A stretch of 64,000 bases of DNA, taken from Streptomyces smyrnaeus (GTDB lineage: Bacteria > Actinomycetota > Actinomycetes > Streptomycetales > Streptomycetaceae). Both the position numbers and the translations under genes were made by a program. A model generated the notes under the pieces. The model did no database searches, had not been told where the DNA came from, and worked only from the letters and a program-made list of their open reading frames with translations. Where the stretch lies: positions 1 through 64,000 of the forward strand of contig NZ_JAFFZM010000032.1 of NCBI RefSeq assembly GCF_017676345.1, in the 5' to 3' direction. Below are positions 35,489 through 44,404 of this stretch, piece by piece (within the stretch, counting starts at the first letter, position 1; each line of letters starts with the position of its first letter).

Positions 35489-37654
35489 TCATGAAGAAGG
35501 AGGCCCCGCCTCCTGGCTGAGCCGTCCGGCCGTGGGACGCAGCAGGAGCAGGGCGATGTCGTCGGTGGGCGGGGTGTGCTGGACCGTGGGGGCGGTGAGG
35601 GTGGTGGCGAGGTCTTCGAGATCCTGGTCGCCGGCCTCGGCGAGTCTGCGGGCCAGCGCGGCGGTGGACACCCCGATGTCGACCCCGGGGGTCTCGACCA
35701 GTCCGTCGGTGTAGAGGGCGAGGACACTTCCGGGTTCGAAGGGGAAAGCGACCGTCGTGTAATCGGTGTCGGCTTCGACACCGAGCAGCAGTCCGGGAGG
35801 CAGCTCCAGGGTCTCCGTACGGCCGTCGGGATGGCGCAGCAGGGGCGGCGGATGTCCGGCTGTGGCGAGGTGGACCTCCCGGCGGGGCAGGTCGAGGTGG
35901 GCGTACAGGCAGCTGGTGAACAGCCCGGTGTCCAGGTCGATGAGGAGCCGATTGGTCCGGGCGAGGATCTCTCCGGGCGACACACCGGCGGTCGCATGGG
36001 TGTGGACGGCGGTTCTCACCTGCCCCATGAGCGCCGCCGCGGTGGTGTTGTGCCCCTGGACGTCGCCGATGGCCGCCGCGGCGCTGGAGCGGCCGCTGCG
36101 GATGAGGTCGTAGAAGTCGCCGCCGATGTCCATGCCGCGCCCGGCGGGCAGGTACCGCGCGGCCACCTCCAGCGAGGGGACGCTGGCCAGCCGGTGCGGC
36201 AGCAGGCCCGTCTGCAGGCTGTGGGCCAGTTGCCGCTGGGTGTCGTAGAGGCGGGCGCGGTCCAGCGCTTGGGCGATCAGCCCGGCCAAGGAGGTCAGCA
36301 GGGCCCGTTCGGGGGGTGTGAAGGGATGGGGCTGGTCGTAGGCGAGTACGAGGGTGCCGATGACACGGCCCGAGGCGTGCAGCGGCAGGAACGCCCAGGC
36401 GGCCATTCCGTCCTGGTGGACAGCGGGCGGATGGGCCCGTTCCAGTTCTGCGAAGTTCGGGAAGAAGGCCGGGACGCCGGACGACAGGACGTTTGTCACC
36501 AGCGTGTCGGAGGTGAGGGGGACCGCGTCGAAACGGGCCATCAGCTCCGCCGGGTAGCCGCGATGGCCGGCGACGTGCAGGCGGCCCTCCTCGGCGGTCA
36601 TCAGGGCGAGCGCGCCGGGCCCGAACGCGGGTACGAGCTGGTCGGCCACGAGCTCCACCACATCGGCGACGCCCACCGCCTCGCTGAGGACGGCCGCCAG
36701 ATGGGTGAGGTGGTAGAGGGCTGCCGCGCTGGCCGGCCGCTCGGCCTTCGGTGGGTGTCGGTCGGCGGACGGGGCGGCGTGCTCGGCAGCGGCGGGTGTG
36801 ATGTGGACGCTCACCCCGTTCTCCCCGGGGAACAGCCGGAAGTACAGCGATGTGTCGGGGGGCCGTCGGGCGGTGAAGGCGACCGGCTGCCGGGAGATCA
36901 CGGCAGACCGGTACCGGTCCTCGAAGACCGGGTCGTACAGCCAGGGCAGCGACTCCCAGGGACGGGTCCCCAGCAGCGTCTCCGCGTCCGCTCCCACCAG
37001 GTCGGCAGCCGCGGAGTTGAGGAAGACGATCGCCCCGTCCACGTTCAGCGAACAGCACCCGACCGGAAGGCGCTCGGCGAACTCGTAGGCCGCTGCCGCC
37101 CGCTCCGGCTCGGGCCGGCCGGGGCCCCGGGACCGCAGCAGCCGCGGCTCGTCCTGGGGCAGCAGCGGACGGCCGTTGTCGGCGGCCTGCCGCAGGACGC
37201 GGCTCGCGCGGCGGCAGCTGCCTCCCACCGCGTGGCGTTCGCGGGGCGTCAGCCGCGGCGGATGTTCGGTCGGCCACAGCAGGACGATGCCGCCGCGTGC
37301 CGTGCCGCCGACGACGACGGGGGCGGCGGCCAGCCGGAAGTCGTAGGGCAGCACCACACCGACCCTGGGGTACTGGCGGGCCATCTCCTCCTGGCTGGCC
37401 AGCCACACGAACCGCTGCCGCCGCATCGCGACCGCCACCGGGACGGGTGCCTCCAGCGGAATACGGGCCCACGGCGCGGCGATACCGAGGGAGACCCCGG
37501 ACACCACTGCGAGGGAGAGCACCTGTTCCCCTGGAGGCAGCAGGTACAGCAGACCGACCGAAGCGCCGGTGGCCTCCATGGCTCCGGTCAGCACGGCGTC
37601 CAGCTGCCCCCAGTCGGACTCGTCCGAGTCGGCGAACCGCTCCGTATCGCTCAC
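35489..37654 (-). CDS. GAF/PAS sensor PP2C-type phosphatase (SpoIIE/RsbU-like)
   Basis: A 721-aa cytoplasmic protein. It has an N-terminal GAF-like domain (about 15-165), PAS (about 185-285), a second GAF (about 320-475) and a SpoIIE-type PP2C phosphatase (about 490-715). Phosphatase motifs are AGRGMDIGGDFYDLI, VQGHNTTAAALMGQVR, LALYTDGLVETPG and PTDDIALLLL, with the metal-binding aspartates intact. Streptomyces carries many such proteins, which dephosphorylate anti-sigma antagonists; the partner is unknown. The GTG at 37654 follows GGGAG and gives the family-like start MSDTERF. Confidence 0.87.
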   Translation of the reverse strand: MSDTERFADSDESDWGQLDAVLTGAMEATGASVGLLYLLPPGEQVLSLAVVSGVSLGIAAPWARIPLEAPVPVAVAMRRQRFVWLASQEEMARQYPRVGVVLPYDFRLAAAPVVVGGTARGGIVLLWPTEHPPRLTPRERHAVGGSCRRASRVLRQAADNGRPLLPQDEPRLLRSRGPGRPEPERAAAAYEFAERLPVGCCSLNVDGAIVFLNSAAADLVGADAETLLGTRPWESLPWLYDPVFEDRYRSAVISRQPVAFTARRPPDTSLYFRLFPGENGVSVHITPAAAEHAAPSADRHPPKAERPASAAALYHLTHLAAVLSEAVGVADVVELVADQLVPAFGPGALALMTAEEGRLHVAGHRGYPAELMARFDAVPLTSDTLVTNVLSSGVPAFFPNFAELERAHPPAVHQDGMAAWAFLPLHASGRVIGTLVLAYDQPHPFTPPERALLTSLAGLIAQALDRARLYDTQRQLAHSLQTGLLPHRLASVPSLEVAARYLPAGRGMDIGGDFYDLIRSGRSSAAAAIGDVQGHNTTAAALMGQVRTAVHTHATAGVSPGEILARTNRLLIDLDTGLFTSCLYAHLDLPRREVHLATAGHPPPLLRHPDGRTETLELPPGLLLGVEADTDYTTVAFPFEPGSVLALYTDGLVETPGVDIGVSTAALARRLAEAGDQDLEDLATTLTAPTVQHTPPTDDIALLLLRPTAGRLSQEAGPPSS

Positions 37655-37940
37655 GCCGCTCCCAAGGCCGGCCGCAGGTAGGCAGTGGGCGGCCGCAGCG
37701 GTGTGCCGCACGCACACGGCCGCCGCTGGCCATGTTCGGGTACGAACCCGCCGAGACGGTGGCGGCACACCGACGGACGGACGGTGACGGCCCTCCACTC
37801 GCTGCCCGGCCTGCCGCGCGCCGCACCGCGGGACGCGTTCCCCCTCACGGCAGCCGCTGGGTCGCGTCGCGGCAGTGCGGCCGTGCGGGGCGGCTCCCGG
37901 TGCCGTTCGGGCGTCCCACATTTCCGGGCACGCGCACGAC

Positions 37941-37964
37941 GTTACTGCTGTTACCGGAAGTAAC
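37941..37964. promoter_or_regulatory. GTTAC inverted/direct repeats in phosphatase-crystallin gap
   Basis: GTTAC at 37941 is followed by the dyad GTTAC-CGGAA-GTAAC (37950-37964). These lie about 100 bp upstream of the secreted crystallin-like gene in a 415-bp divergent gap that holds no ORF. Confidence 0.4.
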
Positions 37965-38026
37965 TTGCGGGCAATAACGGGCTTGCCGTTTCAGCCGGGA
38001 CCCAACGAGCACGCGTACTGCTGTTC

Positions 38027-38044
38027 CACACCCAACTGGGTGTG
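38027..38044 (+). other. hairpin just upstream of crystallin-like gene
   Basis: CACACCC-AACT-GGGTGTG forms a perfect 7-bp stem ending 24 bases before the ATG at 38069. It is a potential leader hairpin or operator; no T-tract follows. Confidence 0.45.
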
Positions 38045-38068
38045 CCCCACGAACACTTGGAGGATCAC

Positions 38069-38677
38069 ATGATCTCCCGGCCGAGACACCGCACCGTGCA
38101 TACGATCACCCTCGCCGCCTCCGTCCTGCTGGCCGGCGCGGTGACGGCGCCCGCGGCACAGGCCGTCCCCTCGGGCCCGGTCCCGTCGGGCGGGGACGGA
38201 CAGCCGCGGCACTGCACCCTCGATCTGAGCACCGGTGCCGAGCGCTGCTACGCCAGCTTCACCGAGGCCATCGACCACGCGAGCGACGGACGCATCGACG
38301 ACGCGCCGGCCTCCGCCCGTGCGGCGGCGCACGACAGCCGGTTCCGCGCACAGGCGCGGTCGCTGGCGGCCGACGCCGACCGACAGGCCGACGGTGTCAT
38401 CCAGGGCACCTTCTTCGACGACACCGACTTCGGCGGTGACTCGCTGACCATCAGCGGCGAGGCGCTGTGCGAGAAGGACGGCTGGGTCGACTACCAGTAC
38501 GACCTGCAGGACGCCTGGAAGAACCGCATCTCCTCGGTGCAGCCGTGGGGCAACTGCTGGATCTGGCTCTACCCCGAGCCCGGGCTCGGCGGGGACCGGG
38601 ACGGCCCGTTCAAGGAGAACACCTCGGACATCGGGGCCTTCATGAACGACCGCACCCAGTCCATCGGCTTCAGCTGA
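38069..38677 (+). CDS. secreted beta/gamma-crystallin-like protein
   Basis: A 202-aa exported protein. The signal peptide (1 to about 32, ending AAQA) is clear, then a helical Ala/Arg/Asp-rich region (about 50-110) and a C-terminal domain (about 113-202). The latter contains GTFFDDTDFGGDSLTISG, WKNRISSVQPWGN, WLYPEPGLGG and NDRTQSIGFS. This paired Greek-key pattern (aromatic, GG/GxS, N-x-I-S-S) matches beta/gamma-crystallin or peptidase-inhibitor I36-like folds. Calcium or ligand binding is possible. TTGGAGG precedes the ATG. It is 48 bp upstream of a second secreted protein. Confidence 0.78.
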   Translation: MISRPRHRTVHTITLAASVLLAGAVTAPAAQAVPSGPVPSGGDGQPRHCTLDLSTGAERCYASFTEAIDHASDGRIDDAPASARAAAHDSRFRAQARSLAADADRQADGVIQGTFFDDTDFGGDSLTISGEALCEKDGWVDYQYDLQDAWKNRISSVQPWGNCWIWLYPEPGLGGDRDGPFKENTSDIGAFMNDRTQSIGFS

Positions 38678-38725
38678 CGCCGACGCCACCCCATCCCCCC
38701 ACACGCCTCCTGTGAGGAGAACTCC

Positions 38726-39343
38726 ATGAACCAACGCGTCAGGTGGTCCGTCCTGGTGGCCGCCCTCGTCACCGCCGGCAGCGCGGCACTCACCCCCGGC
38801 GTGGCGCAGGCCGACGACAACCCGCCCACCGTCCGGGAACTGCTGGACAAGTGCGACAACGGCACCGACGTCTGCGTCTTCCACCCCGACGGGCCGCCCC
38901 GTGACTCCATGGGCGAAGCGCACCAGGTCGGCGACAGCGCCTACAACTGCACGAAGGACCTGCAGCGCTCCACCGTCGGCTGGTCCGACACCACCGGCGA
39001 GACCAACAGCGTGGGAGTGTCACTGAGCGCCGAGTACGGTTTCGCCGAGGTTTTCAAGGTCAGCATCGAGACCAACTACCAGCACACCTGGGAGAGTTCC
39101 CACACCGAATCGGCCCAGACGAACATCGACGTCAGGCCGGGCGAGGTCGGCTGGGTGACGCGCGAGGCACAGCTGCAGACCGTCAGCGGGCAGTACGAGA
39201 TGCACTTCCCCGACCGGTTCCACGGCCACTACATCTGGTACGTGCCCTTCGAGGCCACCGGTCCGAAGCCGGACGCGCCGAGCACCAAGACGCAGCACAC
39301 CCGGCCGATGACCGAGGCCGAGAAGGCCCAGCACTGCGGCTGA
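38726..39343 (+). CDS. secreted protein with aerolysin/ETX-MTX2-like character
   Basis: A 205-aa exported protein with a signal peptide (1 to about 29, VAQA). The mature part has a Cys-containing head (CDNGTDVCVF, YNCTKDLQ). A Ser/Thr-alternating amphipathic region follows: STVGWSDTTGETNSVGVSLSA, then FKVSIETNYQHTWESSHTES. The pattern ends with RPGEVGWVTREAQ and YIWYVPFEATGP. This is characteristic of aerolysin-type beta pore formers and related lectin-like toxins, although I cannot prove pore formation. GAGGAG precedes the ATG. A very strong terminator follows, so the two secreted proteins probably form one operon. Confidence 0.68.
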   Translation: MNQRVRWSVLVAALVTAGSAALTPGVAQADDNPPTVRELLDKCDNGTDVCVFHPDGPPRDSMGEAHQVGDSAYNCTKDLQRSTVGWSDTTGETNSVGVSLSAEYGFAEVFKVSIETNYQHTWESSHTESAQTNIDVRPGEVGWVTREAQLQTVSGQYEMHFPDRFHGHYIWYVPFEATGPKPDAPSTKTQHTRPMTEAEKAQHCG

Positions 39344-39367
39344 CGCGGCGGTGAGCTGCTGCTCCAC

Positions 39368-39412
39368 CCTTGCCGGTCCCGGCCGCCACCCGTGCGGCCG
39401 GGACCGGCAAGG
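39368..39412. terminator. 18-bp perfect stem terminator
   Basis: CCTTGCCGGTCCCGGCCG pairs perfectly with its complement at 39395-39412 across a 9-base loop, 24 bp after the secreted-protein stop. Confidence 0.88.
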
Positions 39413-39509
39413 CCCCCGAGGGCCGGTCGGCGGTGCGGCGTACCGCAGCACGGGTGGTCTTCCGCGCACGGCTGCCTCGCCGACGGTCGGGAGAGGTATC
39501 CGTGCGGTC

Positions 39510-39734
39510 ATGACCGATCCCGAGCACTACGCACTGGCCACGAGCGGCGGCCCGGCACCGTACGGGCTCTCCGAACCGCTGGAGGAGCACCGTCCGACGG
39601 TGGTTCACACCGCCTCCCTCCCGGACGGCGACGCGGACGCCACGGCGCCGCCGTCGGCCCCGCACCCGTACGAGACCGTCACCTTGGGGACCGCCGGCTT
39701 CGAGCCCGTCACCGCCGTGCGCCGCGAACCGTAG
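39510..39734 (+). CDS. small hypothetical protein
   Basis: A 74-aa acidic, Pro/Ala/Thr-rich protein starting MTDPEHYALATSGGPAPYG. GGGAGAGG lies 12 bases upstream. Its 3' end overlaps the convergent ketosynthase by 26 bp. There is no recognised family, and it could be spurious. Confidence 0.4.
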   Translation: MTDPEHYALATSGGPAPYGLSEPLEEHRPTVVHTASLPDGDADATAPPSAPHPYETVTLGTAGFEPVTAVRREP

Positions 39735-40974
39735 GAGCCGGGGCGAACGCCAGCACCACGTTGTGCCCGCCGAACCCGCAGGAGTTGCTGACGGCCAGCT
39801 CGACAGGGCGCTGCCGGGCGGCTCCGTGCACGACGTCGATACCCGAGGTCCCGGCATCGGCCCGGTGGAAGTTGGCGGTCGGCGGCACCGTCTGCCGCCG
39901 CACGGCCAAAACGGTGAGGGCCGCCTCCACGGCACCCGCCGCGCCCATCGTGTGGCCGGTCACGCCCTTGGTCGAGGTGACAGCGGGCCCCTCGGGGCCG
40001 AAGAGTTCGCTCAGTACGGCCGCCTCGGTGCTGTCGTTGAGCGGGGTACCGGTGCCATGGGCGTTGACGTGGTCCACATCCCCGTACGCGGCACCGGCGC
40101 GCGCGAGCGCCTGCTGTGTCGCCTCCCGCAGACAGCGGCCGTCCGGCTGCGGGGCCACCGCGTGGTGCGCGTCGGTCGTCGAGCCGTGACCGGCCAGCAC
40201 GGCCTGCGGCGAGGCACGCCGCGCTGCCGCGTCCGCGGTCCGCTCCAGGACCAGGAGACCGGCGCCTTCGGCCAGGACGAACCCGTCCCGTGCCGCGTCG
40301 AAGGGCCGGGAGGCGCCCGCCGGATCACCGTGGCCCCGGGACAGGGCGCCCGCCCGGGCGAACGCGGTCGCACACATGGGCGTCACCATGGCGTCGCTGC
40401 CGCCGGCCACGGCGATGTCGCAGGCGTCGCTCTCCAGCAGCATGGCCGCGGTGACGAGCGCGGTGGCCCCGGACGCGCAGGCAGTTCCGGTCTGCAGCGC
40501 CGGTCCGTGCACACCCAGGTCGATGGCGAGCTGTCCGGCGGCCATGTTCGGCAGGAACGCCGGCAGGGTGAGCGGGGAGACCGCGCGGTGCCCGCTGGTG
40601 CGGAGCCTGTGGTGCTGTTCCTCGTAAGTGGTGACTCCTCCGGCGGCCGAGCCCAGGACCACCGCGACTCGCGCACCGTCCCAGGTGTCCGGGTCGAGTG
40701 CGGCGTCCCGCACCGCTTCCCTGGCCGCCACCAGGGCGAACTGGGTGAACCTGTCGTAGCGCCAAGGCTGCGAACCGCCGACGTGCCCGCGCGGATCGAA
40801 CCCGTCGACCCGGCAGGAGAAGCCCACCGGCGCGTCGGCCAGCTCGGGGTCCTCGGCGGCGGTGGGCAGGCCGGAGCACACCCGCTGCCAGGTCTCCTCG
40901 GTCCCCGCACCCGCCGGTGTCACCAGGCCGACCCCGGTGACCGCCACCGCGCGGTCGGAGCGGGTGGCAGTCAC
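39709..40974 (-). CDS. beta-ketoacyl-ACP synthase II (KASII/FabF-like)
   Basis: A 421-aa elongating ketosynthase. The catalytic Cys is C166 in TGTACASGA, with H306 in NAHGTGT and H341 in GVTGHTMGAAG. It joins acyl and malonyl units by decarboxylative condensation. The GTG start overlaps the ACP stop as GTGA. It is the last gene of the seven-gene operon. No chain-length-factor partner is seen, so it should work as a homodimer, unlike type II aromatic PKSs. Confidence 0.92.
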   Translation of the reverse strand: MTATRSDRAVAVTGVGLVTPAGAGTEETWQRVCSGLPTAAEDPELADAPVGFSCRVDGFDPRGHVGGSQPWRYDRFTQFALVAAREAVRDAALDPDTWDGARVAVVLGSAAGGVTTYEEQHHRLRTSGHRAVSPLTLPAFLPNMAAGQLAIDLGVHGPALQTGTACASGATALVTAAMLLESDACDIAVAGGSDAMVTPMCATAFARAGALSRGHGDPAGASRPFDAARDGFVLAEGAGLLVLERTADAAARRASPQAVLAGHGSTTDAHHAVAPQPDGRCLREATQQALARAGAAYGDVDHVNAHGTGTPLNDSTEAAVLSELFGPEGPAVTSTKGVTGHTMGAAGAVEAALTVLAVRRQTVPPTANFHRADAGTSGIDVVHGAARQRPVELAVSNSCGFGGHNVVLAFAPAPTVRGARR

Positions 40975-41240
40975 TCCGGTGTCCCCCGCCCGGCAGGCTG
41001 CTGAGCTCCGTTCAGCAGCTCGTGCACCAGTGCGACGACGTCTTCCGGTGTGGCCTCGCCGGTGACGGCGTCGTCGGGCGCACTGGTGCCGTAGTGCTCC
41101 TGCAGCGTGACCAGGAGTTCGGTGACGGCCAGGGAGTCCAGGCCCAGTTCGGTGAGGGTCACTCCGGGCCGGATCTCGTCGGAGGGGACCTCGAACTTGT
41201 CGGTGAGCACGGTGGTCACATAGGCGTGGACGGTGTCCAT
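40971..41240 (-). CDS. acyl carrier protein
   Basis: An 89-aa ACP. The phosphopantetheine attachment serine is S36 in ELGLDSLAVTEL. The helical pattern is complete and the last 12 residues are a flexible tail. The ATG lies 25 bp inside the upstream KASIII gene and the stop overlaps the KASII start, so synthesis is coupled to both. No phosphopantetheinyl transferase is nearby. Confidence 0.92.
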   Translation of the reverse strand: MDTVHAYVTTVLTDKFEVPSDEIRPGVTLTELGLDSLAVTELLVTLQEHYGTSAPDDAVTGEATPEDVVALVHELLNGAQQPAGRGTPE

Positions 41241-42433
41241 GGGGTTTCCTCCCGCTGTTGGTGTTCTCGCTGTCGGTGTTCTGCCTGTCGGCGGTCTTGC
41301 CGGCGGTGCTCTTCCCGCTGTCGGGACCGGTCCTCATGCCGCCGGGGTCGGCCGTCGGGCGGCGCGTGGTCGGCCGAGACGGCCGCCGGTTGCGGGGAGT
41401 CGGCGTGTGGCGGGGCCGCGGGCCAGGTCAGGGCGATCGACCCCCAGGTGAGCCCGCCTCCGAAGGCGGTCAGCAAGGTGGGGGCGCCCGGCCGTACCAG
41501 GTCACGGGCCGCGGTGTCGGCCAGCGCCAGGGGAACGGAGGCTGCCGCGGTGTTGCCGACGTCGCGGATGTTGCCGAACCGGTGCCGGGGCGCGATGCCG
41601 AGCCGGTCGCCGACCGTGTCCAGGATGCGCTGGTTGGCCTGGTGGCCGATGAACGCGCCGAGCTGGGACGGCTCCCAGCCGGCCCGTTCCAGCGCGGCGC
41701 GGGACGACTGCGTCATTCGGCGCACGGCGTGCGCGTACACCTCACGGCCCCGCATCCGCAGATACCGGTGGTCGCGCGGAGGCTCGGTCCCGGTGGCGGG
41801 AGCGCTCGAACCGCCGGAGGCGATGGAAATCAGATCGCTGCCCGAGCCGTCCGCGCCGAGGTCGGAGGCGATCACCTCCCCCGGCTCCCCGTGCTCACCG
41901 GTACGCAGCAGTACGGCCCCCGCGCCGTCGCCGAAGACGACGGCGGTGTCGCGGTCGTGCGGGTCGACGATGGTGGAGTACGTCTCCGCGCCGACGACCA
42001 GCGGACGCCCGCACACCCCGGACCTGACCAGCCCGGTGGCGACGGCCACGGCGTAGACGAACCCCGAGCAGACGGCGGCCAGATCGAAGGCGGGGATCGT
42101 GCCCAGACCGAGGCGGTGTGCCACCTGCGGCGCGGTGGCGGGACAGCGCCGGTCCGGTGTGGTGGTGGCCAGGAGCAGCATGTCGGGGCGGGCGGCGGCG
42201 GATTCCAGCGCGGCCCGGCCCGCCGCGGCGGCCAGGTCGCCGGTGGCGACTCCGGCGGCGGCCCGACGGCGGCGGGCGATGCCCGTACGCGAGCGGACCC
42301 ACGCGTCGGTGGTGGCGAGCCCGCCGTCGTGCGCGACGTCCTCGTTGCTCCGCACCTGGGGAGGCAGCGAGGCGCCGATGCCGCACACGACGGTGGCACG
42401 CCCGTCGGTCGAGAAGGTCTGGGAGGCCGTCAC
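41216..42433 (-). CDS. beta-ketoacyl-ACP synthase III-like, with hydrophilic tail
   Basis: A 405-aa FabH-like enzyme. The triad is C122 in LAAVCSGFVYA, H264 in IGHQANQRI and N294 in GNTAAAS. The fold should end near residue 340 at WGSIALTWP. A further 65 residues of Pro then Arg/Gln/Glu/His repeats follow, encoded by degenerate tandem repeats that run into the ACP start. It could prime the pathway or form an ester or C-C bond between two acyl groups. Confidence 0.9.
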   Translation of the reverse strand: MTASQTFSTDGRATVVCGIGASLPPQVRSNEDVAHDGGLATTDAWVRSRTGIARRRRAAAGVATGDLAAAAGRAALESAAARPDMLLLATTTPDRRCPATAPQVAHRLGLGTIPAFDLAAVCSGFVYAVAVATGLVRSGVCGRPLVVGAETYSTIVDPHDRDTAVVFGDGAGAVLLRTGEHGEPGEVIASDLGADGSGSDLISIASGGSSAPATGTEPPRDHRYLRMRGREVYAHAVRRMTQSSRAALERAGWEPSQLGAFIGHQANQRILDTVGDRLGIAPRHRFGNIRDVGNTAAASVPLALADTAARDLVRPGAPTLLTAFGGGLTWGSIALTWPAAPPHADSPQPAAVSADHAPPDGRPRRHEDRSRQREEHRRQDRRQAEHRQREHQQREETPWTPSTPM

Positions 42434-42437
42434 CGGA

Positions 42438-43295
42438 TCACACCTCGGCGAAGGGTGAGGCAGGCTTGGGGATACCCGCGAGGCCGCCGTCGGGCACCGA
42501 GAGTCCGCCGTCCAGCAGCAGGGCCTGACCGGTCAGGAAGGCCGCGGCGGGCGAGGCCAGATACAGCGCCGCCCAGGCTGCTTCCTCCGGTTCGGCCCAG
42601 CGGCCCAGCGGCACGTGCGCCATCAGCCAGTCGGACAGCGGAGCGGTCCGCGAGGCGAACGAGGTCATGTCGGTGCGGGTCCACCCGGGGCACAGCGCGT
42701 TGACGCGGATGCCCTCACGCGCCCACCCCGCGGCCAGACTGCGGGCGAGGGAGATCTGCGCCGCCTTGGTCGCCGCGTACGCCTCCATCATGGGGGTGCC
42801 CACCGCGCCGGCGACCGAGGACATCAGTACGACGCCGGCCCGGTCGGACGCGGCCAGGTACGGGTGGGCGTGCCGGCACAGCGCGGCCGAGGCGTTGAGG
42901 TTGACGGTCACCACGGAGTCCCAGTCCTCCTGGGTGGTGTGCTGCAGGGGAGCGAGCCGCGGGGTGCCGTCGGGTTCGCTGGGCAGCATGCCGGCGTTGT
43001 GCACGACGACGTCGAGCCCGCCCAGCGCGTCGGCCGCCTCGTCGACCACGGCTCCGGCAGCGGCGGCCTGTGCGAAGTCGCCGGGTACCGGCACGGCTGT
43101 CCGTCCCCGGTCGGCGACCTTCGACGCGGTGTCCTTCAGCGCCTCCTCGCTGCGCGCCGACAGCGCCAGATCCGCTCCGGCGTCGGCGAGCACGAGGGCG
43201 ACGGCGCGTCCGATACCGCGTGACGCGCCGGTCACCAGGGCACGCGCGCCGTCGAGTCGGAAGGCCTCGGCCGTGGTGCGGGGTGTGGTGTTCAC
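42438..43295 (-). CDS. 3-oxoacyl-ACP reductase-like SDR
   Basis: A 285-aa short-chain dehydrogenase. The cofactor motif TGASRGIG is at 22-29, NAG at 100-102, and the catalytic Ser159/160, Y173 and K177 (YAATK) are intact. It should reduce a beta-keto group with NADPH. The GTG start overlaps the upstream KASIII stop as GTGA, and only 4 bp separate it from the next KASIII. No dehydratase or enoyl reductase is encoded in the operon. Confidence 0.9.
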   Translation of the reverse strand: MNTTPRTTAEAFRLDGARALVTGASRGIGRAVALVLADAGADLALSARSEEALKDTASKVADRGRTAVPVPGDFAQAAAAGAVVDEAADALGGLDVVVHNAGMLPSEPDGTPRLAPLQHTTQEDWDSVVTVNLNASAALCRHAHPYLAASDRAGVVLMSSVAGAVGTPMMEAYAATKAAQISLARSLAAGWAREGIRVNALCPGWTRTDMTSFASRTAPLSDWLMAHVPLGRWAEPEEAAWAALYLASPAAAFLTGQALLLDGGLSVPDGGLAGIPKPASPFAEV

Positions 43296-44404
43296 CGCGC
43301 GCTCCTTTCCTTGGGTTCTGCGGTGGGGGCGGTGCGGATGACGGGGGCACCGCTCCAGGTGAGCAGCGCGCTGCCCCATGTCATGCCGGCTCCGAAGGTG
43401 GCGAGGAGGATGCGGTCCCCGCGCCGCAGCGGCCCGTCCACGGCCGCCGCGGCCAGGGCGTAGGGCGTCGAGGCGGCGCCGATGTTGCCCACCTCGTCCG
43501 CGACGATCGGCAGCCGGCCGGGCGGTATGCCCAGCGCCGTGCCGACCGAGCGCAGCATCCTGGGATTGGGCTGATGGGTGACGAAGGAGTCGATGTCGTC
43601 CAGGCGCAGCCCGTTGCGGACCAGGCTGTCGGAGACGACGACCGGGAACATCTCGACGATGAAGTCCCGCACGGCGCGCCCGTCCATACGGATGGTGTGC
43701 CGCCCCTCGGCCAGGGTGCCGACACTCGCCGGTGCCCGGCTGCCCCCGGCGGGGATCAGCACATGGTCGGCCAGGGCTCCGTCGGAGCCGAGTTGGAAGT
43801 CGGTGAAGCCCTCTTCGGCGGGGACGGGGCCCAGCACCGAGGCGGCGGCGCCGTCGGCGAACAGTACGGCGGTGGCCCGGTCGGCGGGGTCGAGGAACTT
43901 CGAGTACGCCTCGACGCCGACCACGACCGCATGGCGCGGGCCGGCCTGCGCGCCCAGGTAGTCGCGGGCGACGCGGGCCGCGAACAGCCAGCCCGAGCAG
44001 GCCGCGCTGACGTCGAGCGCGACCGCGTTGCGTGCCTTGGTGAGGGCCTGGACCCGGCAGGCGGTGGCCGGGCCCAGTTCGTCGGGGGTCGAGGTCGCCA
44101 GCACCAGCAGGTCCAGCTGGTCCATGTCGAGCCCGGCAGCCGCCACGGCGGAGCGTACGGCCGCCGCCGCCATGTCGGAGGCGGCCTCGTCCGGGGCGGC
44201 CGTATGGCGCTTGTGCACGCCTGTGCGTTCGGCGATCCAGCCGGGACTGACTCCGGTCGCACGTGCGACCTCGTCGTTGGAACGCCATCGGGTGGGCAGA
44301 TAGGTGCCCATACCGAGTACGCCGACACGGGGTCGCTCCGCACCGTCCGCGGCAGCGGGAGAGGCAGCAGGAGACGAAGTGGGAGAAGGGAAGGTGCCGG
44401 TCAC
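43292..44404 (-). CDS. beta-ketoacyl-ACP synthase III-like (second copy)
   Basis: A 370-aa FabH-like enzyme. The triad is C136 in DVSAACSGW, H277 in VTHQPNPRM and N307 in GNIGAAS. A Ser/Ala/Pro-rich stretch (1-22) precedes the fold. The GTG start at 44404 overlaps the upstream stop as GTGA. It differs enough from the other KASIII (ACSGW versus VCSGF around the Cys) that the two probably accept different acyl groups. Confidence 0.9.
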   Translation of the reverse strand: MTGTFPSPTSSPAASPAAADGAERPRVGVLGMGTYLPTRWRSNDEVARATGVSPGWIAERTGVHKRHTAAPDEAASDMAAAAVRSAVAAAGLDMDQLDLLVLATSTPDELGPATACRVQALTKARNAVALDVSAACSGWLFAARVARDYLGAQAGPRHAVVVGVEAYSKFLDPADRATAVLFADGAAASVLGPVPAEEGFTDFQLGSDGALADHVLIPAGGSRAPASVGTLAEGRHTIRMDGRAVRDFIVEMFPVVVSDSLVRNGLRLDDIDSFVTHQPNPRMLRSVGTALGIPPGRLPIVADEVGNIGAASTPYALAAAAVDGPLRRGDRILLATFGAGMTWGSALLTWSGAPVIRTAPTAEPKERSAR

